From positions 682,001-746,000 of the forward strand of contig JACTVC010000006.1 of the NCBI GenBank assembly GCA_018417955.1: a DNA stretch of 64,000 nucleotides, read 5' to 3'. The position numbers were made by a program, and so were the translations under genes. The notes under the pieces were generated by a model, which saw only the letters and a list, made by a program, of their open reading frames with translations, did not search any database and was not told the DNA's origin. This DNA is from Laccaria trichodermophora (taxonomy: Eukaryota; Basidiomycota; Agaricomycetes; Agaricales; Hydnangiaceae). Of this stretch, positions 52,668-63,454 are shown in pieces; positions within the stretch are counted from its first letter, which is position 1, and the number at the start of each line of letters is the position of its first letter.

Positions 52668-54169
52668 CAAGGGGGTGTCAGGATCATAATCCCAGACCAG
52701 GGGCCGGTTGGTTGGTTGGGCCCTCAGGCTGTTAAAAAAAAACTGGAAGCTCCAAAATTTTGGCCAAAAAACAGTATAGATGGGCTTCCTAGCAAGGGGG
52801 CCCAAGGACCTTAAAAATTACACGGGGTCGGTAAATTTTTTTAAGCCATGGGACGTGACCACCCCCCCACCTCTCCTTCCTAAAATAGAAATGTCAGACC
52901 AAAAAAGGCAACTACAAAAAAAAACATACCGCATTTTTGGTTTTCAAGGGGTGGGATGAAGCGCAAAAGTGCCTATATAAGTCACAAAAAGGCATTTCGG
53001 TTCTCATTTGGTTGAAATTCAAAGATGCACTATAGTGTGATGTTTGGCCAGTCACATGTTATTTGGCATAAATGAAGAAAAGAATTAAAAAATTATTAGT
53101 TATGAGTCAGAAATGTGTCTGTAGAGTGTGTAAAGCACATTAGAATAGCTGAAGAGAAACTGAGAGTGAAATTGATGGCCATTCAGCCAGTTTTTGGCCT
53201 GAGTAGCAAATTTTTTTAAGAGCTCGAGGACCCACCCCCCTCCCCAACCCCCGGTTCGGCATTCAGATCCCTGGTCCCCCTTGCTTCCTAGTGCATAAAT
53301 TATACATCATAGATACTAGAAAGCTTCATGGTGGGCTATCAAAAGATGATGAAAGTTCTTCAGAATCCGAGTCAGATTCTGAAGAGTTGATGGGTAGCAC
53401 TGGAATGTCGGATTCTCCAAAGGACAGAGAACTGGAACTTGACAGTCTGGGTATGATCACGTTGGAAGGTGAGACAAGCAGCAGCGGCGTGATCGAAAGA
53501 GCAGTGGACATGCTGCAAGGTCAGACAGTTGATCCTGCAACTGCAAGATCCACGTCAGTGGACAGTTTCCAGGTGAGCAAAGTTCTTACTTTCAGAAGTG
53601 TGGCAACCGTTAACGCCTTTAATTATGGTTTGTTAGCATCTTTCGATTGAACAAGGGCACAAAAACTCACCAAGGGATTCCACAGAACAGGATGTTCACG
53701 CCGTGACACCAACAAGGTTCCTGGGCCGAAGCTCAGAGATTGTCAGTGAGATAATGTTAGGTCAGCGTGAAAGGCAAAAACGTACGGTTGTCGACATCAG
53801 AGGATTGGATGATTGCTTGTGTGGATTCCAAGCAGAGCCAACTGCTGACAACATGATCCAGTGCAAAAGAGTTGGTAAGTAAACCAACTTTTTGTTTGGA
53901 TTTCAATGTGAAACTTACTCACATCTTCGTGCCAAACCATTCTAGTATCACCTCGTTTGTGTTTACCTTGAGCAGGTGCCCAAGAATTGGGTCTGCAAAG
54001 CATGTTCAACGTTGAGAGGAGGACGAGGAGGGAAAGGCTGCACGGCGGTGACGTCATATTTCCTAAAGTAGACACGTGCCTGATTACATTGGGTGGTTGG
54101 TTCAGCCCAATGTCGCAGTACCAAAAAAATCGACCCTAGGTCTTTTTTTTCAATCCTGACACCCCCTTG
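52668..54169. mobile_element. 1,502-bp TIR element with 8-bp target duplication
   Basis: Left end CAAGGGGGTGTCAGGAT and right end ATCCTGACACCCCCTTG are perfect 17-bp inverted repeats. They are flanked by perfect 8-bp direct repeats GATTGTCT (52660-52667, 54170-54177). An 8-bp duplication fits hAT or KDZ/Zisupton-type DNA transposons. No transposase frame is present, so the element is non-autonomous. It carries a broken PHD-finger gene. Confidence 0.88.
53291..54071 (+). pseudogene. PHD-finger gene relic inside the TIR element
   Basis: Exon parts: 53291-53571, an acidic Ser-rich region (DDESSSESESDSEELMG); ~53637-53875, carrying DDCLCGFQAEPTADNMIQCK; and ~53946-54071, carrying YHLVCVYLEQVPKNWVCKAC and a basic tail. 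Together these match a C4HC3 PHD finger, a histone-tail reader, but the fourth Cys and following Glu-Thr are missing. A TGTGAAACT at ~53909 between them would code Cys-Glu-Thr. It is preceded by CAA instead of CAG and followed by TTAC instead of a GT donor, as if a microexon had lost both splice sites. Non-functional as read. Confidence 0.6.
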
Positions 54170-54239
54170 GATTGTCTGATGCTGATGCTGATGCTGGGCC
54201 TTTAGCTAAGAAAATATTTAAACTCTGAATGATTGCTTC

Positions 54240-54831
54240 TTGTGAAGGGTCAGAATAGTGAGATCTGACAGCCCTCCCATTCTACATTCTCATATGATAT
54301 TTCCTATCCTACACTGTCTCCTTGTTTACACCCAGAATCCTAGATCAGATGTCACAAGTCACAATAGTCACACTCGAGTATACACAACTTAGTCACACAT
54401 GAATGAATCATCTTTTCTATCCATTAACCCTGTGCTAACTTGTGCACTCGAGCATCGTCCTCATGACTTGGACACAAGTGCATTAGGGAGATTGAAGAAT
54501 AGGTCAGTAGACTTGTTACCTGATAATCCGCGGAGAGCTCATGACTCTCCTTGTGTGCTGATAGGCTTTATTCTCCTTCTTCTCCTGGAAAATCTCACAA
54601 CACCTTTCTGCAGCTTACTGAGAAGGGAGAGTCAGTTTACACTTGTGGCTTTCCAGGGCAACATAACTACCCGTGTTAGAGAGGTTGACCCCCCTCATCC
54701 TTTTAGAAAACTCTTCATAAGGTCTTCACACCACTGCAAGAACCCTTATCAAACCCTCAGCTTGCCAGCATCTCTTCATTGATTGAAACTCGGACTGCGT
54801 CAAGACCTGCTTTTCCAGAACAGGTTCCCGC
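54240..54831 (+). repeat. Probable degenerate LTR of another gypsy fragment
   Basis: Lies directly before the primer-binding-like GGTGGACACTGTGGGAA (54835-54851), as an LTR would. The left boundary is uncertain; TGTGAAGGGT at ~54241 is a candidate. No mate is seen. Confidence 0.35.
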
Positions 54832-55571
54832 AAAGGTGGACACTGTGGGAACTATCAACAGCCTGGCTGGCGTATCTACTGTAGACACTGAGACAACAAA
54901 AGTTGTCAATGCGAGTATTCAGTTACCAGAAAGATCCAAGCTCAAGAAACCCCTTAGGGGAACTCCTCCTTCATCACTAAGTCAACCGATTCTTTCAGAT
55001 TGCTCTCGATCTTCCTCTCTGTCAAAACCTAGAACTTCACCTCTTTCCACGACTACAACTCTACCTCAAGCAAAGCCAATGCAGCAAGCTCCAACTAGTA
55101 GTTGATTCAACCGATGAGACTTTCCCCAAGGAGGACCTCCTCCACCCACCAGATGAGCTACCGGATTTCATCATAGATTCCTACCTCGCTCTACAAATCG
55201 TACTAACAACACTTCATCACCCACCTTGAGTTTTCAGCTACAATTCCCCTCTTCAGAGTCATATCATTTGACTCCATCATATAGAGCTTTTGATTTCAAA
55301 ACTCCTGCTCCCATTTCACCTATCGCGGACATCAACGCAACTGGAGAAATTCTCTCACCCTCTTCTATTTCTCAACAATTTGACAACCTCACCATTACTA
55401 CCAGCCTCAACTTGCATCAAACAAGCATCACCACATTGCCTAGTATGAGCTCCACCATCGAATCGACGTCAACATCAACTTTTCAACCAAGCGCAGAAGA
55501 AGGTTATGAAGGATCCCCAATGGCACATATCATGTGTCAATATAAGGAGGATTCAAGCAATGATGAGATAT
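54779..55571 (+). pseudogene. Gag-like leader of a truncated gypsy element
   Basis: Two frames (54779-55105 and 55226-55576) encode Ser/Thr/Pro-rich sequence (LSQPILSDCSRSSSLSKPRT; TGEILSPSSISQQFDNLTIT), like the disordered start of fungal gag proteins, separated by stops. Cut off at 55571 by insertion of the solo LTR. Confidence 0.4.
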
Positions 55572-55890
55572 TGTGAAGCATTCACTCTGAACTTCTCACA
55601 TAGCTGAAGCCAAGAGGGAAGGAGGAGGCAAGAATGGGTGGATCTGGGATCAACACCCATGAGTGAGCAATGAGCAGTTACAAGATACTCAGCTGGCCCA
55701 ACATGATTATGCATACTGTAGGAAGTACAGATATACAAAGCACTACATGTAGTGCAAGAGGATGGCAAGACTGCTGACAAGATGGTGGTTCAAGACAAAA
55801 GATCAATATATTATGTAAGATATCCAAATCTAGCTATATACCATTGTTTGACTATGGCCTCTGGGCATTCCCTTCCAATCCTGTATCACA
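55572..55890 (-). mobile_element. Solo LTR, 319 bp, with 5-bp target duplication
   Basis: Reverse complement of 8334-8652, same length, three transition differences. Flanked by GATAT on both sides (55567-55571, 55891-55895), a perfect 5-bp target duplication. A complete LTR alone with a target duplication is the footprint of LTR-LTR recombination that removed the element body. Confidence 0.93.
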
Positions 55891-56102
55891 GATATCTATG
55901 TGGCAAAGAGTTGCTACACTCTCGGCTAAGAATTCCTTACTTAGGAGTGACATAGTAGAATTGAAGGGTGCTGAAACGGGCTTGTGGTAACCACTTTTAT
56001 GATAAAACAAAGCACTTGCCATATAAGCGATGTGTATAATGCCACACTCATCAATGAAAGGCTTCATTAGATTTCTTGATATATTTCATTCATTAGACTC
56101 CC

Positions 56103-56567
56103 TGTAGCATGCCCGTAAGCACTCTATCATCCTATCCTTTCCACTCCCCGGCATATGTCTCCAATGCTCGTCTAGTAAGCTTACTCTCTTTGCCTTTACT
56201 TCATATCATGTTACACATTACGTAAGCGTTGTACTTATACCTCATGTAGTACATGAGGCAAGACACCTTTTTCTAACCACTACATCCCTCGTATTGTTCG
56301 GATACTAGAGCCCTACTAACGGCCTTACTCTGAACTCTGAGAGACTAGTGAATAGGGAATTGACTACAGCATCGCCATCTCCACAGGGACTGTCCGTGGA
56401 GATCGGAGTACGGGTACACTGAACAGTCATGTTCCACAACTCCCAGCGATCAGCTGCGCTTCAAGGACCAACTTCGTGAGTCTTTTCACCTCTGTTCGCC
56501 TCGTCCGCTAGGTGCTCCAACAGCTGTCCCACTGCCTAAGTGACTACTGCATAAGTAGTGGTTCACA
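56103..56567 (+). repeat. 5' LTR of the right-hand gypsy element
   Basis: TGTAGCATGC at 56103 to GTTCACA at 56567 (TGT...ACA, 465 bp), followed after four bases by the conserved GGACACTGTGGGAA block that marks the primer site. No 3' LTR is found downstream, so the boundaries rest on structure only. Confidence 0.6.
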
Positions 56568-56970
56568 AAGGTGGACACTGTGGGAACAGTCGATACACCT
56601 AGCCGACTATCTGACTTGATCTAGATTCATACATCTGGTCCTCTACACTACACTTCCTTTTGCTCCGTCGACCACCCTGTCCAACTTCCGAGCACTGAAG
56701 AATTCGACTCCCCCTGTCGTATCTAGGGGGGGCAGACCCACTTTTTCAGGCGCCTTTGGCTCTTCTAGGGTCCCAGGCCCGAAATCCTCTACAATTGCCT
56801 CACCATCCCTTTCAACGGATTCCCCTTGGAGGAGAAGCCCCATCAGAGACACCCCCCTCACCTCGAAACCAACCATTACACGCAATCAACCCCCTCACCT
56901 ATCCTCTTCCCAAATCCCTAAACTCAAATCGTCGCATAAGCAAGATCCTTCCTCTTCCTCTCGGAAAACC

Positions 56971-57345
56971 ATGACAGGTGACCCTTCACCCACCGCTTCA
57001 GACAACCCTCCCTCCGGGATTCCCATCTCCACAGATCCCTCGACTTCAACCAACATAGCTCACGAGAACTCAGGGAACCACCGCCTCGGTATGGACAGGG
57101 GATATGCCTTGTCCCCCATGTATAGCCTCATCTTAGAATACAACTGTGAGCAGGGATTGAATCTCTTGACGGCTGCAGAAGTCTCCTGGATTCTACAGCA
57201 ACCTAACATCAAGGTTAAGGACATCGTCGTCAAGGACGATGATTCAGACCCTCTAGCTCAACCATCCTGGACGCGGACGAGAACTCATACTCCTACTCCA
57301 CAGAATCTAAACTCCCTCCCGCGTTTGACACCAGAATCAGGTTGA
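56971..57345 (+). pseudogene. Gypsy gag-region ORF
   Basis: 124 codons: a disordered start (DNPPSGIPISTDPSTSTNIA), then an ordered piece (GYALSPMYSLILEYNCEQGL, LTAAEVSWILQQPNIKVKDI). Overlaps the protease frame by 4 nt. Much shorter than a normal gag, with no zinc knuckle seen, so it is probably deleted. Confidence 0.5.
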
Positions 57346-57740
57346 AGAAAAGGAGGTTCGCCCCTGCAGGAGCATCCGCTGCAGGAATTTCTGTAGTAGC
57401 TGTGCAAGGCTGGGTAGGATCTACTAGAAACGATCGTGTCGATCTTAGGCTAGATTCATGCGCAGATGTGACACTAATTTCCCAAGAATACCTGGAGTCT
57501 TTAAAAGACCGACCGTCATGCAGACAAGGGATGAAGATGAACTTATGGCAACTCACCGATAAGGACTCAACAATTCAAGGATATGTCCGCATACCAATCT
57601 TCATGGAATCCTCAGAGGGAGTCCTCTTGGAGACTGAGGCCGAGGCATACGTAGTCCCAAATATGACGGTACCTATATTGCTTGGAGAAGACTATCACAT
57701 AAACTACGAGCTCATAGTAGCACACAAGGTTGATTTCTGA
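57342..57740 (+). pseudogene. Gypsy retropepsin domain
   Basis: 132 codons. The active-site region reads LRLDSCADVTLISQEYLESL (D-S-C where D-[ST]-G is canonical), then a flap-like segment and AYVVPNMTVPILLGEDYHIN. It matches the 2100-2420 region of the left element in order. Closed by a stop at 57740; the next frame (57744-57956) is a basic linker. Confidence 0.72.
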
Positions 57741-57952
57741 TCAGTGGTGAATTTTGCAGGAGTTCCTTACTCGGTACCCGCCAGAGGGGTAAGCCGCACG
57801 AAGGACTTCAATCGAATGCGCCAGAGTGCAAGCGCCAGCGCCAGCTTTATCAAGTCGAAGCTTCACAAACGCAATAAGGCGAAGACGGCTAGGCAGAAGA
57901 AAAGGTTGGGTTCCGAGCAACGAACGGTGCGGGCAGCAGGGGATTATCGCCT

Positions 57953-59218
57953 TTGACCAGACGAATCAAAGTCGAAGGACACTTTGGAGAGGATAGAACT
58001 TGGCTGGTGGAGAAAAATGTATTAGCGTCGGCCAATGATTCCCCCTTCGTAGTACCTAATGTACTCATTTCGGCTGCGGACCCCTGGGTCCCCATCTCTA
58101 ATCCCTCCTCCCATCCAAGATTGATCAGAAAGGGAGACATCATAGGATACTTAATGGATCCGCAAGAATATTTCGACACACCTCTCACACACGAAGGTTT
58201 GGACAAATTCGTCAAGTCCGCACAGGCTGTGGCAGCAGTTATCGCTATCACATCAGAGAAGCTCCAACAGCCAACGTCGCTGGGGACACCACCGACGGAA
58301 GAAGCAAGCGTTCCCCAGAACGAACCTATGGAAGAAGTGAGCGTTCCTCAGAATGATGAAAGCGCCAATAAAGGACAGACAGAGGAAGCCGAACTCTTCG
58401 GTCCGAAGACGGCTGAGCTGCCAGACTTGACAAGCTACCCCTCTCAACACATGGAGGACTACCTCGATGTAGGATCCCTCCCTGAAAACCTAAGAGAGAG
58501 AGCCTGGCAGATGCTGAGGAAATGTGAGAAAGCTTTTGGATTTGACGGGCGTTTAGGCCATCACCCAAGTAAAGTCCACATTAGGACCATTGACGGCCAA
58601 GTCCCAATCGCAGTACCTATGTACAGCTCATCACCTGCGAAAAGAGCAGTGATGGATGAGCAACTAGACAAATGGTTCGAGCAAGACGTGATTGAACCTT
58701 CCAGAAGCCCATGGAGCGTGCCAGTGGTGATTGCGTATCGTAATGGCAAACTGCGGTTCTGCATCGACTATCGCAAGCTTAACGCAGCTACGATACCCGA
58801 TGAGTTTCCAATTCCTAGGCAATCCGAGATTTTGTCGTCATTATCTGGGGCGCAAGTTTTATCCTCGTTAGACGCGTTATCGGGATTTACGCAATTAGAA
58901 ATGGACAAAGAAGACGTAGAGAAAACAGCCTTTAGGACTCACCAAGGGCTCTTTCAGTTTAAACGCATGCCCTTTGGATTGCGCAACAGACCATCTATTT
59001 TTCAACGTGTCATGCAGGGGATACTAGCGCCGTATTTGTGGATCTTCTGTTTGGTTTATATAGACGACATTGTGATCTATTCAAAGACATACGAAGAACA
59101 CATTGATCATCTGGATCAAGTTCTCGAAGCCATCGAGCGTGCTGGGATTACCTTATCCCCAGTGAAATGTCACTTGTTTTATTCATCCATTCTACTTTTA
59201 GGCCATAAAGTTTCATGA
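57953..59218 (+). pseudogene. Gypsy reverse transcriptase
   Basis: 421 codons. After a linker, residues ~200-420 hold the RT: VIEPSRSPWSVPVVIAYRNG, FCIDYRKLNAATIPDEFPIP, LDALSGFTQLEM, GLFQFKRMPFGLRN and the catalytic YIDDIVIYS (full YxDD box). It ends at a TGA (59216-59218) after GHKVS, where gypsy RTs continue; the next codons (LGLSTHTEKVRAVLEL) resume in the same frame. Confidence 0.88.
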
Positions 59219-59632
59219 TTAGGGCTCTCTACACATACGGAGAAAGTTCGAGCAGTACTAGAATTACAGAGTCCCACTAAGCTATCCCAACTCCAGACCT
59301 TCCTTGGAATGGCCGTGTATTTTTCAGCTTTCATTCCTTATTATGCTGACCGGTGCTATCCCTTATTCCAGCTATTGAGGAAAGGAGCGAAATGGTTCTG
59401 GTCGGCGGAATGCGAGACAGCTTTTAACTCAATTAAAAGCGCACTCCAAGAAGCTCCAGTACTAGGACACCCACTGGAAGGACTCCCATATCGCTTGTAT
59501 ACGGACGCATCAGATGAGGCACTAGGCTGCGCTTTACAACAGGTGCAGCCGATAGCGGTTAGAGACCTGAAAAACACCCGACTGTACAATCAATTAAGGA
59601 AAGCGTTCGAAGCTGAGAAGAAACCACCTTAA
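59219..59632 (+). pseudogene. Gypsy RT thumb and RNase H start
   Basis: Same frame as the RT: LSQLQTFLGMAVYFSAFIPY, FNSIKSALQEAPVLGHP, then RNase H YRLYTDASDEALGCALQQ with the first catalytic Asp. Ends at a TAA (59630-59632). Confidence 0.85.
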
Positions 59633-60931
59633 CTTGTGGTGCAACTCCCTTCAAGTTTGAATGACAACCTTTCAGTCGAAGATTGGGGCAAGACCTTTGA
59701 TGACACGACAGTCTATGTAGAGCGCGTGATTGCGTATTGGTCGAGGACCTTCAAATCAGCGGAAACTCACTATTCCACCACGGAATGCAAAGCGCTAGCA
59801 GCTAAAGAAGGTCTCGTTAAATTTCAGCCCTTTGTGGAAGGAGAGAAAGTAACACTTGTCACCAACCACGCAGCCTTGCAATGGGTGAAGACATATGAGA
59901 ACTCCAACCGACGACTCGCCGCATGGGGTACTGTCTTTTCAGCTTATGCTCCAAACCTCTCCATAGTCCATCGCCCAGGCAGAAAGCACTCGAATGTAGA
60001 CCCTCTTTCCAGGTTGTATCGAGCGCCTCCTCCCCAAGATTCCCCAGCAAGGGATGATACAGTGGCATTAGAGATGAGTCCCACTCACATTGACTTTTCC
60101 ACGAATCCTTCCATGGGCAAAGCAGTGTTCATGGCATTCAACATAACCGATTGTCTGGAGGGAGTTAAACAGGCCTCCATCAACATGAGGAGCGCGAATA
60201 AGAGGAACGCTACTCCACCCGAAATCCCGTCCACTCCAAGTGATCATTCAGAAGCTGCCAACAGACCCATTCCAGTTGAAGGAGTCGCAGACGGAGCCAT
60301 TTCGGTCGCCCCACCAGACGAATACTGGGGTGCAACTAATCCCCCTCTGAATATTCTGGTACATCTTGACGAAGCAACGGTTGGAGACTGGATCAAGGGT
60401 TATGCTGAAGATCCACATCTCACACAAATCTGGAACGACCCTAAAACCGCTGTCGAGAATTGGGTTCCTGGACACCGATTTTTCAAAGACGAGAAAGGCT
60501 TACTGTTTTTCAGAGATGCTGACTATCAGCCAAGGCTTTGCGTCCCACTGAACCAGAGAAGGTTGGTAATGGAGGAGTCCCACGAACAAGCCTATGACGG
60601 AGCTCATCAAGGTCCAGAGAAACTATGGCAGAAATTAAGTAGCAAGTTCTATTGGAAGAGAATGAAAGCTGACCTTATGAGGTTTGTCCAGACGTGTGAC
60701 ATCTGCCAAAAGATCAAACCTTCCAACTTCAATAAGTACAGCTATCTCATACCCAACCCTATCCTGGACCGACCTTATCAATCTATCGTGATGGACTTCA
60801 TAGTGAACCTGCCTTGGTCAGAGGGGTTCAACGCGATACACGTCACAGTTGACAGATTGACGAAACACAGCATATTCACGCCCACAACGACAGGCTTGAA
60901 TGCAGAGGATTTCGGCGGCCTATTCGTCTGA
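59633..60931 (+). pseudogene. Gypsy RNase H end and integrase start
   Basis: In frame after the TAA: VERVIAYWSRTFKSAETHYS, VTLVTNHAALQWVKTYENSN, HRPGRKHSNVDPLSRL (end of RNase H), then integrase: HEQAYDGAHQGPEKLWQKLS with CDICQ (HHCC zinc site), and the first core Asp in SIVMDFIVNLPWSEGFNAIH. Stops at a TGA (60929-60931). Confidence 0.87.
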
Positions 60932-61540
60932 AAGGTAGTCTGCCGTTTTGGACTTCCAGAGAGTATTATCTGCGACAGAGACCTGCATTGGACATCAGAT
61001 TTCTGGAAAGGGGTAGTGAAGTGTCTACGCACCAGGATGTCGCTCTCATCATCTCACCATCCCCAGCACAATGGCCAAACTGAAATAGTCAATCGATTTC
61101 TTGAAGTTATGTTGAGAGCTTTCGTTTCCAACAACAAAGAAGCCTGGGCATTATGGCTCCCCTTACTCGAATGGGCTTACAATGCGAGCATACACAGCTC
61201 GACGGGTACTTCACCGAACTTCTTGATGCTTGGATTCGAACCAAGGTCGCCAATCGACTTCTTGCTTCCCACGGTTGCTAATACGAAGGATGTCAAGAGG
61301 ACGAGCTCTGAGACATGGCTAGCTCGCCTACAAATGCACAGGGATAGCGCTAGACGGGCTATAGCCCATGCGCAACACCACTAAGCTCGGGAGCATAACA
61401 AGCGCCGCAAACCGCTGCAGTCCAAAGAAGGCGAAAAGGTCCTAGTTAATCCACATTCATTGGAATGGGTCGAATCAAAGGGGGAAGGCGCTAAACTCAC
61501 CACACGATGGATCGGGCCCCACTAGTCCCTACCACTTCTT
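60932..61540 (+). pseudogene. Gypsy integrase core, second half
   Basis: Same frame: FGLPESIICDRDLHWTSDFW (second core Asp), then SSHHPQHNGQTEIVNRFLEV (core Glu), WLPLLEWAYNASIHSSTGTS; a TAA at 61382-61384, then REHNKRRKPLQSKEGEKVLV and KLTTRWIGPH before a TAG. Truncated in the C-terminal domain. Confidence 0.85.
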
Positions 61541-61730
61541 ATCATAAAACACTGGCAACTGCCAGCACAGCGATTTGCCCACTGCCTAGCTTTTTTATGA
61601 AATGAAATACATGGGCAAGGGTTATGAAATGCATCTCATTTCTTGCCAAGGCTTTATATCATTGCAATTTCATTTCTATTTCTTTCCTAGGATTTCATTT
61701 CATTTCCCCCACTTTATTTCATTCCTGTCT

Positions 61731-62220
61731 AGCACTATTTTTCATTGCAATATTTTGGTATTTCATTTCTACCTGGCACTATTTTTCATTGCAATATTTT
61801 GGTATTTCATTTCTACCTGGCACTATTTTTCATTGCAATATTTTGGTATTTCATTTCTGCCTAGCACTATTTTTCATTGCGATATTTTGATATTTCATTT
61901 CTGCCTGGCACTATTTTTCATTGTGATATTTTGATATTTCATTTCTGCCTAGCACTATTTCTCATTGCAATATTTTTGTATTTCATTTCTGCCTAGCACT
62001 ATTTTTCATTGCAATATTTTTGTATTTCATTTCTACCTGGCACTATTTTTCATTGCGATATTTTGATATTTCATTTCTGCCTAGCACTATTTCTCATTGC
62101 GATATTTTGATATTTCATTGTTGCCTTGTACCATTTTTCATTGCGATATTTTGGTATTTCATTTCTGCCTGGCACTGTTTTTTTGTTATTTCATTCCTGC
62201 TTAGCATTATTTTTCATTGC
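61731..62220. repeat. 44-45 bp minisatellite, ~11 copies
   Basis: The unit contains CTATTTTTCATTGCAATATT then TTGGTATTTCATTTCT and CC(T/A)GGCA variants. Copies differ at few positions (GCAATA/GCGATA, GGTA/GATA, ACCTGG/GCCTAG). It starts about 170 bp after the truncated gypsy integrase. Confidence 0.92.
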
Positions 62221-62624
62221 TTGCCCAGGGCATATTTCATTCCTGCCTAGGTGAAAAACAGGGTAGGGATGATGACCCCTGGGAGGGTAGTCACATGACC
62301 AATTACCAAAAATGGTCAAAAATGAAAGTTGTAGCTCTACACTGTAGCTTCACAAATGCGTTCAAATTATACTCTGAAGTGCTCCCATTGTGGAGATATA
62401 AGGTAAAGGATCTTCAAAAGCATCGTGTTTTTTTTTTGTTTTTTGTGGTTTTCTCCATGAGAACAAAACCAAATGACATGATTTCAGTATATTTAGAAAG
62501 CTAAAAGAAAGGGCTACAATTATTGTATCGTGGGAAAATTGACCAAAAAAGGAATGTGCATGCCCTAGAAAAGAAATTGACACTGACAGACTATAAGACT
62601 CTACCATAGACTACAAAAGTCGGA

Positions 62625-63170
62625 CTTAGAATACAAAGTTAGGGTTAAAAGCTGATCCAAGACTACAAAGTTTGTAGTGTCCACTTTTCATCATCACAAA
62701 ATTTTTTAGTGTTCATTTTTTCCATAGAAAGGTTTGTAGTTTCTGCCTTTTGGCACTACAAAAGTTTGGTGTGCACTTGTCCCTTAGGAAAGTTTGTAGT
62801 GTCCACTTTTTGAGACTACAAAGGTTTGTAGTGTCCGCTTTTTCATTAGAAAAGTTTGTAGTGTCTGCTTTTTGACACTACAAAGGTTTGCAGTGTGCGC
62901 TTTTTCATTAGAAAAGTTTGTAGTGTCCGCTTTTTGAGACTACAAAAGTTTGTAGTGTGCGCTTTTTCATTAGAAAAGTTTGTAGTTGACATGTAGTTTA
63001 TGGTGTCCTTTGCTCTGTCTAGGTTATGGGGATGAGGTTGAAGGATTAACATGATCTTACTTACATATTGCCAGTGGTGCTGCATTAGTTTTTGACATCA
63101 TGCACAAGTTGTCTTTCATATTAGGAAAGATGCCTCCATATTAATACATACTGTCCTATCTCAAAACATA
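62625..63170. repeat. Left arm of a large inverted repeat (546 bp)
   Basis: Base n in this arm pairs with base 126625-n in 63455-64000 with no gap. All sub-blocks I compared are identical. Outer half: short repeats built on ACTACAAA.GTTTGTAGTGT and CGCTTTTTCATTAGAAAAG. Confidence 0.95.
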
Positions 63171-63454
63171 ATTATTATAGGTTCATGTGGGGATATGGCT
63201 GAAGGATTGACATGACTTTACAGATTGCTATTGCCACATCACAACTTTCTGACATCATGACTAAGTTGCCTTTCACATGAGAACAGTCTATTTTCTGTTT
63301 CACATTGATAGTTACTGTCTGTCTGCTTTCACACATGAATGGCCTCCTGTGGCTTGAAAGCCAACTTGGGCATGATGTGAAGAAGTGATGATGTGGCAAT
63401 TGCAATATGTGAGGTCATGCCAATCCTTCAGCCATATCCCCATGACCTTATAAC
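63171..63454. repeat. Diverged centre of the inverted repeat
   Basis: Also an inverted repeat (GGGGATATGGCTGAAGGATTG on both sides, opposite strands) but only ~75-80% alike. Each half resembles the inner end of the arms (GGTTATGGGGATGAGGTTGA), so the whole is two ~150-180 bp units per side, mirrored. Confidence 0.8.

Larger units (their letters stand above)
56103..61560 (+). mobile_element. Ty3/gypsy retrotransposon, truncated at 3' end
   Basis: LTR, primer region, gag-like frame, retropepsin, RT, RNase H, integrase in gypsy order on the plus strand. Interrupted by stops at 59216, 59630, ~60929, 61382 and ~61522. The end is replaced by a minisatellite before any 3' LTR. Flanking DNA is itself transposon-derived. 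Confidence 0.9.

Noticed and set aside
61731..62220. CRISPR-like array
   Set aside because: The repeats are contiguous with no unique spacers, in a eukaryotic genome; it is a minisatellite.
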